Notes under the pieces: generated by a model | Databases searched by the model: none | What the model saw: the letters and a program-made list of their open reading frames with translations, nothing else | Told to the model about the DNA's origin: nothing | Shown here: one piece after another, positions 16,303 through 26,340 of the stretch | Layout: each line of letters begins with the position of its first letter | Numbering within the stretch: position 1 is the stretch's first letter | Translations under genes and position numbers: made by a program | NCBI GenBank assembly: GCA_902784805.1 | Contig: CACZWD010000005.1 | Span: forward strand, 1-52,129 | Direction: 5' to 3' | DNA from: an uncultured Ruminococcus sp. | GTDB taxonomy: Bacteria > Bacillota > Clostridia > RUG12999 | DNA: 52,129 nucleotides

Positions 16303-19300
16303 TTGTCGGTTGATATTAACGATATTAAAAATTATTGCGACGACCCGGCAGTGTTTGCTAACGGCATGCGTTATTTTAAAGACAGCAGGGTGCAAAACCT
16401 TGATTTTGTGCCCGGTATGTCTATGCTTAAATGCAAGGTTAATGGAGATAACGCTTCCCATAACGTTGAAATAAGTTTTTCAGACGACGATATAGAAAGC
16501 AGTTTATGTGACTGCGGAAGAAAACATGGAGCAAACGGCGTATGCAAGCACATTGCCGCCGCTCTTTTACAGTATGAAAAAAATAAATCCGTTGAAATTG
16601 ACGAAGAAAAGCAAGAAATATACAATAAAGTTTGCCGCGGTGTAATAAAAGGCATAAGCGGCATTAAACTGTCAAAAAACAAACGCGTTATAAATCTTGC
16701 ACCATATATTGAAATTAAAGGCTCACGTATGGCAGACTGTACTGTAATGCTTGATTTGGCGGTGGGTTTTGACAAGCTTTATAAAGTCAGAAAGCTTGGT
16801 AAATTTCTTGATGCCGTGAGAGATAACGGAGAAATGGAATTTAACTCGAACTTTAAATTTAACGGTAAAATTCACACTTTCGGTGAAAAGGAAAATGCAC
16901 TTATTGAATATCTTGAAACCTTAAAACAAATTTATGAAGACACAGGAAAAAAGATGGGTGACAGAGGGCTTGTTTTAAACGGGAATGTACTTGTGAATGT
17001 TTTTGAGCTTGCGTCGGAATGTGAAAATACATTTATAAGACTTAACGGTGAAGATTTCAGCTCTTTTCCTGTTTTGAAGGATAAATTTGAAGTTCCTGTA
17101 AAACTCTCAAAAGTATATGATAAATTTGAGCTTGAATTTGAAAAATGGGGAAATGTGAGAGCTATTGATAAAAAATACAGGCTTGTAATTTATGAAAACG
17201 CTTTTCATATTCTTTCTCAGGAGCAGGCAGATATAACAAAGCTTTTTTTACATGCTTACGATAAAATAGGAAACGAAAACATAAAATTCAGCAATGAAGA
17301 AAAAAATACTCTTGTTGAAAATGTTATGCCGAAACTCAGGTATCTTTCCGATTTAAGCGTTGATGACAATATAAGAAAAGATATTGTGATTACCGATTTA
17401 ACAGTTAAAATATACCTTGAAACAGACAATGAAAAAAACATAATCGCAAGAGCTGTTTTTGCGTATGACAATGTTGAATTTAACCATTTCGCGAATGAAA
17501 AGCCTGTTATGGAAGGAAAAATTCTGCTTCGTGACAAACGCCGCGAAAATGAATTTATAAGACTTGCGGCAAAAATGGGCTTTATGTCAAAGGATGGATT
17601 TTTGTATTTGAATTCACCTGAAAAAATATATAAATTCCTTGAAGAAGGGCTTGAAGAATTTACAAAGCTTTATGAGGTATTTTATTCGGAAAGCTTTTAC
17701 AACCTTAAGCTTTTTTCGCCTTCGCGCGGTTCGGGTTCCGTCAGTATCGGCGCCGGAAATTTGTTTGAGTTTTCGATTGATTTTGACGGTATTCCGGGAG
17801 AAGAACTTGAAAATGTTCTTAAAGCTGTGCGTGAAAAAAGACATTTTTACAGACTTGACAACGGAAATTTTGTTGATTTAAAATCCAAAGCGCTTGAAAA
17901 CATAAGTGAACTTATGGATAATATCGACACACGTTTTGATGAAAACGGAAAAGCGAAAATTTCTGCCGGAAAAGCTGTCTATATCAGTACAAAGGGTGAT
18001 GAGTTTGTGCAAAACCGCTCAAAACCTTTTGAGGAAATGCTCAGCCGTATTAAAGAGCCTGTAAAAGCAGATTTCAAAGTACCGAAGGTGCTTGAAGGCG
18101 TTATGAGAGATTATCAGAAAACTGGCTTTAAATGGCTTAAAACAATGGCAAGCTACGGTTTCGGAGGCATACTTGCCGATGAAATGGGACTCGGAAAAAC
18201 CTTACAGACAATAGCGTTTATTATTTCCGAATATGAGAAAAAACCTCAGCCGTCGCTTATTATTGTGCCGACTTCACTTCTTTTTAACTGGCAGGCGGAA
18301 TTTGAAAAATTTGCGCCGGGTTACAAGGTAAAGGTTATTTGCGGTATGCCGGATGAACGCCGTGAGCTTCTGAATGACGTTGATGATTGCGCAGCTGTCA
18401 TAACTTCATACGGTATGATACGGCGCGATATAAATATGTATCTTTTAAGAACATGGAGTTATTGCTTTATTGATGAAGCGCAGCACATTAAAAATCCCAA
18501 TACTGTCAACGCGAGGGCTGTTAAACGTGTGAAAGCGGACGGATATTTTGCGATTACAGGTACGCCGATTGAAAATAATCTTACGGAGCTTTGGTCAATA
18601 TTTGATTTTATTATGCCCGGATATTTGTTTTCGCGGTCAAAGTACCGTAAAGTGTATGAAGTGCCGATAATGAAAAAAAACAGTGATGACCATATAAAGA
18701 GTTTGCTTGAACATACAAGTCCGTTCATAATGAGAAGGCTTAAAAGCGGAGTTATGCAGGAGCTGCCGGAGAAAATCGAAACCTATATGCTTACCGACCT
18801 TGAAGCCGAGCAACGGCTTTTGTACCAGGCTTACGCGTATAAGGCAAGAGAAGAAATACGCAGCCTGACAGCCGAAAAAGGGTTTGAAAAAAGCAGGATA
18901 GAAATTCTTGCACGCATCACACGCCTGAGACAGCTATGCTGCCACCCGGGGCTTTTCATTGAAAATTACGAAGGCGGAAGCGGAAAGCTTAACGCGCTTC
19001 TTGAGCTTGTTGAGGACGGCACTCTTTCGGGCAGAAGAATGCTCATTTTTTCGCAGTTTACTTCAATGCTTGAAATAATAGCGGGTATGCTCAGAGAGAT
19101 AGGCATAACTTATTTTTATCTTGACGGAAGCGTGAAGAGCGGTGAGCGTATTCATATGTGTAATGCTTTTAACGAAGGACAACGTGATGTTTTTCTGATA
19201 TCGCTTAAAGCGGGCGGAACAGGGCTTAACCTTGTGGGTGCCGATACGGTTATACATTATGACCCATGGTGGAATCCCGCAGTTGAGGACCAGGCTACAG

Positions 19301-19488
19301 ACAGAGCGCACCGCATAGGTCAGACAAAAGCCGTACAAGTTATAAAGCTTGTTGCAAAAGGTACAATTGAAGAAAAAATCAGAACTCTGAAAGAAAAAAA
19401 ACAAGAGTTGATAAGCACTGTTCTCCGTGAAGGAACAGCAAATATTTCGGCAATGACGCTTGAAGAAATACAGGAATTGTTTGAATAA
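16303..19488 (+). CDS. SWIM zinc-finger SNF2/Swi2 helicase-like ATPase
   Basis: Large 1061 aa DNA-dependent translocase. An N-terminal SWIM finger (C69-x-C71, C81-x-H83) is followed by a long uncharacterised middle region (~100-590). The SNF2 core includes Walker A DEMGLGKT (~627-634), Walker B IDEAQH (~723), SQFTSMLEI, AGGTGLNLV and motif VI QATDRAHRIGQ (~997-1007). The DEAQ box is usual in bacterial SNF2. TTG start with AGAGGG 6 nt upstream. Likely acts in transcription recycling (RapA-like) or DNA repair; which of these cannot be told from sequence. Confidence 0.92.
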   Translation: MSVDINDIKNYCDDPAVFANGMRYFKDSRVQNLDFVPGMSMLKCKVNGDNASHNVEISFSDDDIESSLCDCGRKHGANGVCKHIAAALLQYEKNKSVEIDEEKQEIYNKVCRGVIKGISGIKLSKNKRVINLAPYIEIKGSRMADCTVMLDLAVGFDKLYKVRKLGKFLDAVRDNGEMEFNSNFKFNGKIHTFGEKENALIEYLETLKQIYEDTGKKMGDRGLVLNGNVLVNVFELASECENTFIRLNGEDFSSFPVLKDKFEVPVKLSKVYDKFELEFEKWGNVRAIDKKYRLVIYENAFHILSQEQADITKLFLHAYDKIGNENIKFSNEEKNTLVENVMPKLRYLSDLSVDDNIRKDIVITDLTVKIYLETDNEKNIIARAVFAYDNVEFNHFANEKPVMEGKILLRDKRRENEFIRLAAKMGFMSKDGFLYLNSPEKIYKFLEEGLEEFTKLYEVFYSESFYNLKLFSPSRGSGSVSIGAGNLFEFSIDFDGIPGEELENVLKAVREKRHFYRLDNGNFVDLKSKALENISELMDNIDTRFDENGKAKISAGKAVYISTKGDEFVQNRSKPFEEMLSRIKEPVKADFKVPKVLEGVMRDYQKTGFKWLKTMASYGFGGILADEMGLGKTLQTIAFIISEYEKKPQPSLIIVPTSLLFNWQAEFEKFAPGYKVKVICGMPDERRELLNDVDDCAAVITSYGMIRRDINMYLLRTWSYCFIDEAQHIKNPNTVNARAVKRVKADGYFAITGTPIENNLTELWSIFDFIMPGYLFSRSKYRKVYEVPIMKKNSDDHIKSLLEHTSPFIMRRLKSGVMQELPEKIETYMLTDLEAEQRLLYQAYAYKAREEIRSLTAEKGFEKSRIEILARITRLRQLCCHPGLFIENYEGGSGKLNALLELVEDGTLSGRRMLIFSQFTSMLEIIAGMLREIGITYFYLDGSVKSGERIHMCNAFNEGQRDVFLISLKAGGTGLNLVGADTVIHYDPWWNPAVEDQATDRAHRIGQTKAVQVIKLVAKGTIEEKIRTLKEKKQELISTVLREGTANISAMTLEEIQELFE

Positions 19489-19524
19489 ATTTCTATATAT
19501 GATTTTAAAGAAAGGCATGGTTAT

Positions 19525-20598
19525 ATGTTTGCTAAATTGGATTTTATAGAAGAAAGATATGAGGAGCTTAACAAAAAGGTCAGCGAGCCTGATGTAATTG
19601 CCGATACGAAGCTTTGGACAAAGCTGTGCAAGGAGCTGTCGCAAATAACTCCTATTGTTGAAAAATACCGTGAGCATAAAAAGGCTGAAACCGATATATC
19701 GGAAGCTAAAGAAATGCTTGCCGATAAACTTGATAAGGATTTCAGAGAAATGGTTGAAGCGGAGCTTGAGGACGCAAAGGAAAGGCTTGAAAAAACATCG
19801 CACGAGCTTAAAATACTTCTTTTACCGAGTGACCCGAATGACGAAAAAAATGTTATTGTTGAAATACGCGCGGGTGCCGGCGGAGATGAAGCCGCGCTTT
19901 TTGCGGCGGCTCTTTTCCGAATGTACTCAATGTATGCCGAAAACAACCGCTGGAAAATTGAAATAATGGAACAAAACGAAACAGGTCTCGGAGGTTTTAA
20001 AGAAATAATTTTCCAGATTTCCGGCACAAGAGTATATTCAAGATTAAAATACGAAAGTGGTGTTCACCGTGTTCAGAGAGTGCCCGAAACGGAATCACAG
20101 GGCAGAATACACACGTCAACCGTTACGGTCGCGGTGCTTCCGGAGGTTGAAGATGTTGATGTTGAGATAAACGAAGCAGACCTTCGTATAGATGTTTACC
20201 GTGCAAGCGGCGCGGGCGGTCAGCATATAAACAAAACCGAATCCGCTGTCCGGATTACGCATATTCCTACCGGCATTGTTGTTGCATGCCAATCGGAGCG
20301 CTCACAGCATCAGAACAAAGATGCCGCAATGAAAATTTTGCGTTCAAGGATTTATGAAAAAATGCTTGAGGAGCAGGAAAGTGAGCTTGCTGCGGAAAGG
20401 CGCAGTCAGGTCGGAACGGGTGACAGAAGCGAGAGAATAAGAACATACAATTATCCGCAGGGAAGAATGACGGACCATAGAATAGGGCTTACGCTTTACA
20501 AGCTCGAACAGATACTGAACGGTGACCTTACGGAAATCATTGAAGCTCTTATTACCGCCGACCAGGCAGAAAAGCTTAAATTAAACGGAGAAGAATAG
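19525..20598 (+). CDS. prfA: Peptide chain release factor 1
   Basis: Terminates translation at UAA and UAG. The stop-codon-reading tripeptide is Pro-Glu-Thr at 187-189 (the PxT form of RF1, the PET version being usual in Firmicutes). The hydrolysis motif GGQ is at 231-233 in [16 protein letters not shown]. 357 aa, standard length. Often next to prmC/hemK, which is absent here. Sits 36 bp after the SNF2 gene and 11 bp before the ABC exporter. Confidence 0.97.
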   Translation: MFAKLDFIEERYEELNKKVSEPDVIADTKLWTKLCKELSQITPIVEKYREHKKAETDISEAKEMLADKLDKDFREMVEAELEDAKERLEKTSHELKILLLPSDPNDEKNVIVEIRAGAGGDEAALFAAALFRMYSMYAENNRWKIEIMEQNETGLGGFKEIIFQISGTRVYSRLKYESGVHRVQRVPETESQGRIHTSTVTVAVLPEVEDVDVEINEADLRIDVYRASGAGGQHINKTESAVRITHIPTGIVVACQSERSQHQNKDAAMKILRSRIYEKMLEEQESELAAERRSQVGTGDRSERIRTYNYPQGRMTDHRIGLTLYKLEQILNGDLTEIIEALITADQAEKLKLNGEE

Positions 20599-20609
20599 AA
20601 GGTTTTTTA

Positions 20610-22319
20610 ATGATAAAGGATTTTTTGAGGTATTATAAACCTTTCAAATGGCTATTTATTGCGGATATGATATGCGCGTTTTTAACCTCGCTGTGCGATT
20701 TGTTTTACCCTATGATAACCCGCGTTATGATAAACGATTATATTCCAAAAGGTATGATTGATAAGCTTGTAAAAATAGGCTTTTTATTGCTTTTTCTTTA
20801 CATAATAAAAATGGGGCTGAATTATTTTGTGCAGTATTACGGGCATCTTGTCGGCGTTGGAATACAATCTAATATGCGGCGTGAGATTTTTGCTCATATG
20901 CAAAAGCTTCCGTTTTCATTTTTTGATGATAATAAAACGGGCGCGCTTATGTCAAGAATTGTAAACGACCTTATGGAAATAGCGGAGCTTGCGCACCACG
21001 GACCGGAGGATTTGTTTTTATCTCTTGTTCTTCTTGTCGGCGCTTTTATAATGATGGCGGGCATAAACATATATTTAACGCTTATTATTTTTGTTGTGTT
21101 GCCGTTTTTAATACTTTTTACATTGAAAAAACGTCTCAAAATGTCTGCAGCGTTCAAGAAAAGCCGTGAAGAAATATCTCACGTAAACGCAAATCTTGAA
21201 AACAGCATTTCGGGTATAAGAGTTTCTAAATCTTTTGTTTCCGATGATGTTGAAATGCGAAAATTTATAGAAAATGACAAAAATTTTGTCGCCGCAAGAA
21301 AACGCTCGTATAAGGCATTGGCTGAATTTCACAGCGGGAATAACTTTATACTTGATTTAATGAATGTTATTGTTATCATTGCCGGCGGAATATTTTTAAG
21401 TTACGGCAAAATAGATATAGGAAGCCTTGTAGCGTATCTTCTTTATGTTCATATGTTTATGAATCCGATAAAACGTCTTATCGGTTTTGTCGAGCAGTTT
21501 CAGGACGGCATATCGGGGTATAAGCGTTTTCGTGAAATTATGGAGGTTAAGCCCGAAAAGGATTATCCGGGCGCGCGTAATATAGAAAACATTAAAGGCG
21601 ATATTTGTTTTGAAAATGTTGATTTTTCATATAACAAAGGGCAGCAGGTGCTGAAAAATATCAGTTTTACTGTACCTCACGGCAAAACAGTCGCGCTTGT
21701 CGGCGGCAGCGGCGGAGGTAAAACAACGGTATGTCATCTTATACCGAGATTTTACGGTACAGACAGCGGAAGGATTACACTTGACGGAGTTGATATAAAA
21801 GAAATAACGCTTGAATCACTCAGAAAAAATATAGGAATTGTACAGCAGGATGTCTTTCTGTTTACAGGTAATATTTACGAAAACATCGCTTACGGCAAGC
21901 CCGGAGCAAGCCGTGATGAAGTTATTAATGCCGCGAAGCTTGCGAAAATTAATGATTTTATCGAAACTTTACCCCATAAATATGATACATATATAGGGGA
22001 GAGGGGAATAAAGCTTTCGGGCGGGCAAAAGCAGCGTATTGCGATAGCGAGAGTTTTTCTTAAAAACCCGCCGGTGCTCATTCTTGATGAAGCGACAAGC
22101 GCTCTTGACAACATAACCGAAACGCAAATTCAAAAGTCTCTTTCAGAGCTTTCAAAGGGCAGAACGGTGCTGGTTGTCGCTCATCGACTTTCGACTGTGA
22201 GAAATGCCGATAATATAATTGTGCTTGACAAAGATGGCATTATCGAACAGGGAAATCACGAGGAGCTTATAGCAAAAGACGGCGTATATGCAGATATGCT
22301 GAATAACTCTGCGGAATAG
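20610..22319 (+). CDS. ABC exporter half-transporter (permease-ATPase fusion)
   Basis: Six-helix exporter domain (residues ~1-310) fused to an ATP-binding domain. Walker A is GGSGGGKTT (~364-372), the signature LSGGQKQR (~469-476), Walker B VLILDEATSALD (~490-501), and a switch His is in VVAHRLSTVRN. 569 aa, the MsbA/LmrA-like layout. Substrate cannot be inferred; such homodimers export lipids, drugs or peptides. It is the last gene of the polA run. The rnpB promoter begins 2 bp after its stop, and no terminator lies between them. Confidence 0.92.
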   Translation: MIKDFLRYYKPFKWLFIADMICAFLTSLCDLFYPMITRVMINDYIPKGMIDKLVKIGFLLLFLYIIKMGLNYFVQYYGHLVGVGIQSNMRREIFAHMQKLPFSFFDDNKTGALMSRIVNDLMEIAELAHHGPEDLFLSLVLLVGAFIMMAGINIYLTLIIFVVLPFLILFTLKKRLKMSAAFKKSREEISHVNANLENSISGIRVSKSFVSDDVEMRKFIENDKNFVAARKRSYKALAEFHSGNNFILDLMNVIVIIAGGIFLSYGKIDIGSLVAYLLYVHMFMNPIKRLIGFVEQFQDGISGYKRFREIMEVKPEKDYPGARNIENIKGDICFENVDFSYNKGQQVLKNISFTVPHGKTVALVGGSGGGKTTVCHLIPRFYGTDSGRITLDGVDIKEITLESLRKNIGIVQQDVFLFTGNIYENIAYGKPGASRDEVINAAKLAKINDFIETLPHKYDTYIGERGIKLSGGQKQRIAIARVFLKNPPVLILDEATSALDNITETQIQKSLSELSKGRTVLVVAHRLSTVRNADNIIVLDKDGIIEQGNHEELIAKDGVYADMLNNSAE

Positions 22320-22320
22320 C

Positions 22321-22349
22321 TTGATTTTTTAATATATTTGTGATAAAAT
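22321..22349 (+). promoter_or_regulatory. Sigma-A promoter for rnpB
   Basis: TTGATT (22321-22326), 17 nt spacer ending in TGA (extended -10), TAAAAT (22344-22349). Position +1 would fall right at the P1 stem. Confidence 0.8.
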
Positions 22350-22355
22350 ATAAAT

Positions 22356-22713
22356 GAGCAGGTCGGACGGTCGCGCAAAAGGCGTTTTTCGCCGGAGTGA
22401 GGAAAGTCCGGGCTTCACAGAGCAGGATAACGGATAACGTCCGCCGAGGGTAACCTCCGGGAGAGTGCAACAGAGATATACCGCCGCAGCTTTTGCGGTA
22501 AGGGTGGAAAGGCGAGGTAAGAGCTCACCGGGCGCTTTGGCAACATAGCGTTCCTGTAAACCCTATCCGAAGCAACACGATGCGTAATAAGCGTTTTTTA
22601 AAAATGCGGAGCTTGCTCGGCTCATTGACGCAAGTGGCAGGGAGCTTTGCGGTAACGCAAAGGCAAGACAGATGACCGTCTTAAATGACAGAACCCGGCT
22701 TACAGACCTGCTC
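22356..22713 (+). ncRNA. rnpB: RNase P RNA (class A type)
   Basis: Catalytic RNA of RNase P, which matures tRNA 5' ends. The ends pair as P1 (GAGCAGGTC at 22356 with GACCTGCTC ending at 22713). The conserved 5' core GAGGAAAGTCCGGGCT is present near 22398-22413. Also present are AGGGTGGAAAGGCG, the GTAAACCC...ATCCG block and the 3' core segment ending ACAGAACCCGGCTTA. Length is about 358 nt. It has its own promoter and is followed by a terminator at 22734-22775. Confidence 0.97.
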
Positions 22714-22733
22714 ATTTTTATTAAAAAATAAAC

Positions 22734-22775
22734 AGCAAAAAACCGGGAACAAAAATGTTTCCGGTTTTTTGCTTT
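22734..22775. terminator. Bidirectional terminator between rnpB and the portal-like gene
   Basis: A 17 bp stem pairs 22734-22750 with 22757-22773, with A and T runs inside the stem ends. It can terminate rnpB on the plus strand and the convergent portal-like gene on the minus strand. Confidence 0.85.
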
Positions 22776-22780
22776 GATAT

Positions 22781-24400
22781 TTACAGTTCCGCCGCAAACG
22801 GCGCAGCTTCCTGCATTTTTTTATCGTATTCCTCTTTATTTTTTCTGATGTTTGAAAGCAGCCTTTCTTTTCCTTCAAAACTCATCATTTCAAGAGCCAT
22901 TATTGCTTGTCCGGCGTTTTCGGGTTTGAACATTCCGTTTTTATAAAAATCAAGAGCTGTTTGATTTTGACTTACCCTGCTGAACGGATTTGTCTTTTCC
23001 GCCTGTACGCTCACGTCAAAGACTGCGGAATTAAGTTTTCCGTTTAGATTTTTGTTTGAATAGCTTATATATTCAAATTCGCCGTTACTGCCTGTTATAC
23101 GGTATTTTCTTTCGCTGTCAAAAAACTGACGGATAAGTTCGATACACATATATACAAGCTGGGAGTAGTTTTCATACGAGCTGTGAATGATATCACGGCT
23201 GAGCTTGCTTCCTGCTTCCTGCAAAGCCACAATAGCGCCGTATGCGGTAACACCGCCGTATGTGCTGCCCTGATTGAAATCTCTATTCCCAAGGATTTCT
23301 TTAAGCTCCGCAATTTTTTCGTTTCTGTGCGCAATAATATAAGAATCAATCGGCGATGCCTGAAATTGCCTTATATTGTCTTCACGAATTGAGCCTGCGG
23401 TATGTATTATATCACTTGAAAGGTCAAGCAGCTCATTTTCGTTTATTCCGCTGTCCTCACGAAGCATCCAGCGTACTTTGCCGGAAATCAGTGCGTTTTT
23501 TGAAATGATATAATCAAGTCTGTCAATATATGCCTGCGGATTTTTTGCAAGGTCAATCATTCCAAAACCGCAAGGTGAACCGTCAATAGGATACAGCACA
23601 TCAAATATAACAGGATATTTACCATGATTGTAAAGACCGTTTTCCGCCGTGCTTTCCCTGTCCTCGCTGCTGTCAAGGACGATGTCTCCGGTAAATTTTG
23701 TCATATGTACAATTGTATTGCCGTCTTTTTTTCTATGTTTATAATAACAGTCAACCACCATAGATTTGTCTGTGTTGTTAACCGATGAGCTTCTTGAACG
23801 CAGCGACATCATACCCGATGTGTCAAGCAAACCTGCGGCAAACGGGTATTCACGTATTAAATCATCATTTGGTATCATATTGACAATAAAAAAATAATCA
23901 CTTGACTGAATATCCTCAATACCCGGTTCCCAAAAAAGATTGAGCATATCAAGCTTTCTTATATCAATATCGCCCTCGCCTCCGTGCATAAGCGGATTAA
24001 AGAATACACCGTAAGCGGCAGTGCCGTTTTTAAGCTTGTTCCACGTAATATTACTGTATATTTTTCTAAATCCTGTTTGTTCGAGCTGAAAGGGGATAAT
24101 TTTTGAAAGAAGTTCAGCCTCTTTTTCATCATTTTGCTCTCTGGCAAGAATGTTTGGAGAAGGATAATTATCCATTATCTCTGCGTGCTTGTTTGCAATG
24201 GCATTAAATAAAAACGCTGTAACGGGCTCGTGTATTTCATTTTTTTCCGAACCCTTTACAAGTCCCCAATGTTCGGATTTGTACCATTTTTCGTTTTCGA
24301 TTATTCGCGCATCGAAATTTTGCTTTGCGGACATATAGTCCGAAAGCTTTTCCTGCATTTTTTTGAGTCGTTCATTTGTTATTTTTGATTGTTTTTTCAT
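22781..24400 (-). CDS. Orphan phage-portal-like protein
   Basis: 539 aa protein resembling tailed-phage portal proteins of the P22-like type. Visible features are an N-terminal region with YKSEHWG and an EIHEPVTAFLFNAIANKHAEIMD helix, and the segment ISKNALISGKVRWMLREDSGI. The portal-wing and stem-like block NRDFNQGSTYGGVTAYGAIVALQEAGSKLSRD leads into long helices. The ATG at 24400 has AGAAAGGAC upstream; the longer frame to 24625 starts in non-coding AT-rich sequence. No terminase, capsid, protease or tail gene is nearby. Flanks are rnpB and spoIVA. The frame is intact, so it may be domesticated rather than a decaying prophage scrap. Function unknown. Confidence 0.7.
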   Translation of the reverse strand: MKKQSKITNERLKKMQEKLSDYMSAKQNFDARIIENEKWYKSEHWGLVKGSEKNEIHEPVTAFLFNAIANKHAEIMDNYPSPNILAREQNDEKEAELLSKIIPFQLEQTGFRKIYSNITWNKLKNGTAAYGVFFNPLMHGGEGDIDIRKLDMLNLFWEPGIEDIQSSDYFFIVNMIPNDDLIREYPFAAGLLDTSGMMSLRSRSSSVNNTDKSMVVDCYYKHRKKDGNTIVHMTKFTGDIVLDSSEDRESTAENGLYNHGKYPVIFDVLYPIDGSPCGFGMIDLAKNPQAYIDRLDYIISKNALISGKVRWMLREDSGINENELLDLSSDIIHTAGSIREDNIRQFQASPIDSYIIAHRNEKIAELKEILGNRDFNQGSTYGGVTAYGAIVALQEAGSKLSRDIIHSSYENYSQLVYMCIELIRQFFDSERKYRITGSNGEFEYISYSNKNLNGKLNSAVFDVSVQAEKTNPFSRVSQNQTALDFYKNGMFKPENAGQAIMALEMMSFEGKERLLSNIRKNKEEYDKKMQEAAPFAAEL

Positions 24401-24454
24401 TTTAAAAGTCCTTTCTTTTTTTAATTCCGAAACTGACAGGCTTTCGGGCTTTAA

Positions 24455-24507
24455 GTACAAGCTCCTTGTACATAATAAGTTTACCACATTCAACATATGT
24501 TTATCAA
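24455..24507 (-). promoter_or_regulatory. Candidate promoter and palindromic operators upstream of the portal-like gene
   Basis: On the minus strand TTGATA (24507-24502), an 18 nt spacer and TAAACT (24483-24478) form a weak promoter. A perfect 10 bp palindrome AACATATGTT (24492-24501) lies inside the spacer. A 7 bp-arm inverted repeat GTACAAG/CTTGTAC (24455-24461, 24465-24471) lies just past the expected start of transcription. Such placement suits a repressor, but no regulator gene is adjacent. The rest of 24401-24719 is AT-rich with no gene. Confidence 0.35.
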
Positions 24508-24719
24508 GTAGGTTTTTAAAAAAACGGCAAATTAAATGAAATTTTATGCCGTTTGTATTTAAAAAATTTAGCAAAAGGACAAAAATATCGCAAATTACGA
24601 CAAAATATTCAATTAAAGACAGCAAAATTTAAAATGAATATATGCAAAAAAATTTTTTTGTCATAATTTTTTTCCGCGCCGCATAAAAATGTACAAACCA
24701 ATATGCGGGAGGAATTTTA

Positions 24720-26186
24720 ATGAATATTTACAAAGACATAGCGGAAAGGACGCAAGGGGATATTTATATAGGTGTTGTCGGTCCGGTCAGGACAGGAAAA
24801 TCTACGTTTATAAAAAATTTTATGGACACAATGGTACTTCCGAAGATTGATAATGCCTTTAAAAAAGAACGTGCCATTGATGAGCTTCCGCAAAGCGCGG
24901 GCGGCAAAACCATAATGACAACAGAGCCGAAGTTTGTGCCGAATGAAGCGGTAAATATAAAATTTGAGGACGCGGACTGCGATGTCAGACTTATTGATTG
25001 TGTGGGGTATATGGTGCCCGGCGCAATCGGAGCTGCCGAAGACGATATGCCGAGAATGGTACAAACTCCTTGGAATGATAAACCGATTCCTTTTGATGAA
25101 GCAGCGGAAACCGGTACAAGAAAGGTTATATGTGAACATTCCACAATCGGGCTTGTAATCACAACGGACGGAAGTATAACCGATATACCGAGAAGTGATT
25201 ATGAAGAAGCGGAAAGCCGTGTAATAGACGAACTTAAAGCAATAAATAAACCGTTTATATTACTGCTTAATTCCGTTTCGCCAAAAAGTGAAAAAACCTT
25301 GGAGCTAAAAAAAGAAATGCAAAAAAAATACGGGGTACCCGTTATGGCTGTATCTTGTGCCGATATGGACGAAAAAGATTTTACAAGCATACTTGAAAAA
25401 ATCCTTTATGAGTTTCCTCTTACGGAAATAGGGATAGATTTCCCCTCATGGCTTGAAGTTCTCGCAAACGGTGATGAGCTTAAAACAACGATATATGACG
25501 GCGTTATCGGTTCACTTAAAGATGTAAAAAAAATCAGAGAAGCTATTGAAGCGTCAAAAAGAATAAAAGATTTTGATTTCGCGGATACGGTTGATATAAT
25601 GGGGGTGAATCTCGGAAAAGGAAGTGTAAGAGTCAGCATAACGCCGCCTCCGGAGCTGTTTTATAATGTAATAAGCAGAGAAACAGGCTTTGAAATCAAA
25701 GATGAGGAAAATCTCCTTTCGCTTCTTATGGAGCTTAAAGATGTTAAAAAAGAATATGATAAAATAGAATACGCGCTTAAAGAGGTTGACGCGAAAGGGT
25801 ATGGAATCGTTGCGCCTACAATTGACGAGCTTTCGCTTGAAGAACCCGAAATTGTCAAGCAAGGCAGCCGTTTCGGGGTAAGGCTTAAAGCTTCCGCACC
25901 TTCCATACATATGATAAAAGCGCAGATTGAGACAGAAGTAAGCCCGATAGTCGGAACAGAAAGACAGTCTGAAGAGCTTGTAAAATATTTGCTTGATGAA
26001 TTTGCGGTTGACCCGAAAAAAATATGGGAATCGAATATATTTGGCAAATCATTGCATGAACTTGTAAACGAAGGACTTCATAATAAGCTTTCGCGTATGC
26101 CCGAAGAATCACGGTTCCGTTTGCAGGAAACCTTGCAGAAAATAATAAATGAGGGCTGCGGAGGACTTATCTGCATAATTCTTTAA
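24720..26186 (+). CDS. spoIVA: Stage IV sporulation protein A, spore-coat morphogenetic ATPase
   Basis: Polymerises on the forespore surface by ATP hydrolysis to form the base of the spore coat. The Walker A GPVRTGKST is at residues 21-29. The family-typical DELPQSAGGKTIMTTEPKFVP follows, then RLIDCVGYMVPGA and the C-terminal region ending GLICIIL. 488 aa, normal length. GGGAGGAA before the ATG. A mother-cell sigma-E promoter is expected, but I could not identify one convincingly. Monocistronic, with a terminator at 26201-26232. Its presence indicates an endospore-forming lineage. Confidence 0.97.
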   Translation: MNIYKDIAERTQGDIYIGVVGPVRTGKSTFIKNFMDTMVLPKIDNAFKKERAIDELPQSAGGKTIMTTEPKFVPNEAVNIKFEDADCDVRLIDCVGYMVPGAIGAAEDDMPRMVQTPWNDKPIPFDEAAETGTRKVICEHSTIGLVITTDGSITDIPRSDYEEAESRVIDELKAINKPFILLLNSVSPKSEKTLELKKEMQKKYGVPVMAVSCADMDEKDFTSILEKILYEFPLTEIGIDFPSWLEVLANGDELKTTIYDGVIGSLKDVKKIREAIEASKRIKDFDFADTVDIMGVNLGKGSVRVSITPPPELFYNVISRETGFEIKDEENLLSLLMELKDVKKEYDKIEYALKEVDAKGYGIVAPTIDELSLEEPEIVKQGSRFGVRLKASAPSIHMIKAQIETEVSPIVGTERQSEELVKYLLDEFAVDPKKIWESNIFGKSLHELVNEGLHNKLSRMPEESRFRLQETLQKIINEGCGGLICIIL

Positions 26187-26200
26187 AAATAAATATTGTA

Positions 26201-26232
26201 AAGCACAGAGTTTTTTGCTCTGTGCTTTTTTA
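26201..26232 (+). terminator. Intrinsic terminator after spoIVA
   Basis: 10 bp stem AAGCACAGAG (26201-26210) with CTCTGTGCTT (26218-26227), followed by a T run. Confidence 0.9.
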
Positions 26233-26273
26233 CGTTTTTAAAAAATTTCTGTACAGGATTTTTTTATAAGCTA

Positions 26274-26302
26274 TTGAAAACATAAAAATAATGTGGTAAA
26301 AT
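26274..26302 (+). promoter_or_regulatory. Sigma-A promoter for the dxs operon
   Basis: TTGAAA (26274-26279), 17 nt spacer ending in TGG (extended -10), TAAAAT (26297-26302). Confidence 0.7.
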
Positions 26303-26340
26303 ATATATGTATTTATACGTTCAAGATGGAGTGATATTAT

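Noticed and set aside
19063..19803. Reverse-strand ORF of 246 codons
   Set aside because: Covers the SNF2 end and prfA start antisense; Phe/Cys/Tyr-rich shadow.
20083..20091. PET instead of PAT in RF1
   Set aside because: Pro-Glu-Thr is the normal Firmicutes variant of the PxT motif.
24400..24625. N-terminal extension of the portal-like frame
   Set aside because: AT-rich, contains the putative promoter and operators; the ATG at 24400 has the ribosome site.
24636..24669. Possible sigma-E promoter for spoIVA (GAATATAT ... CATAATTT)
   Set aside because: Gap between the elements is about 19 nt, too long for a usual sigma-E site.
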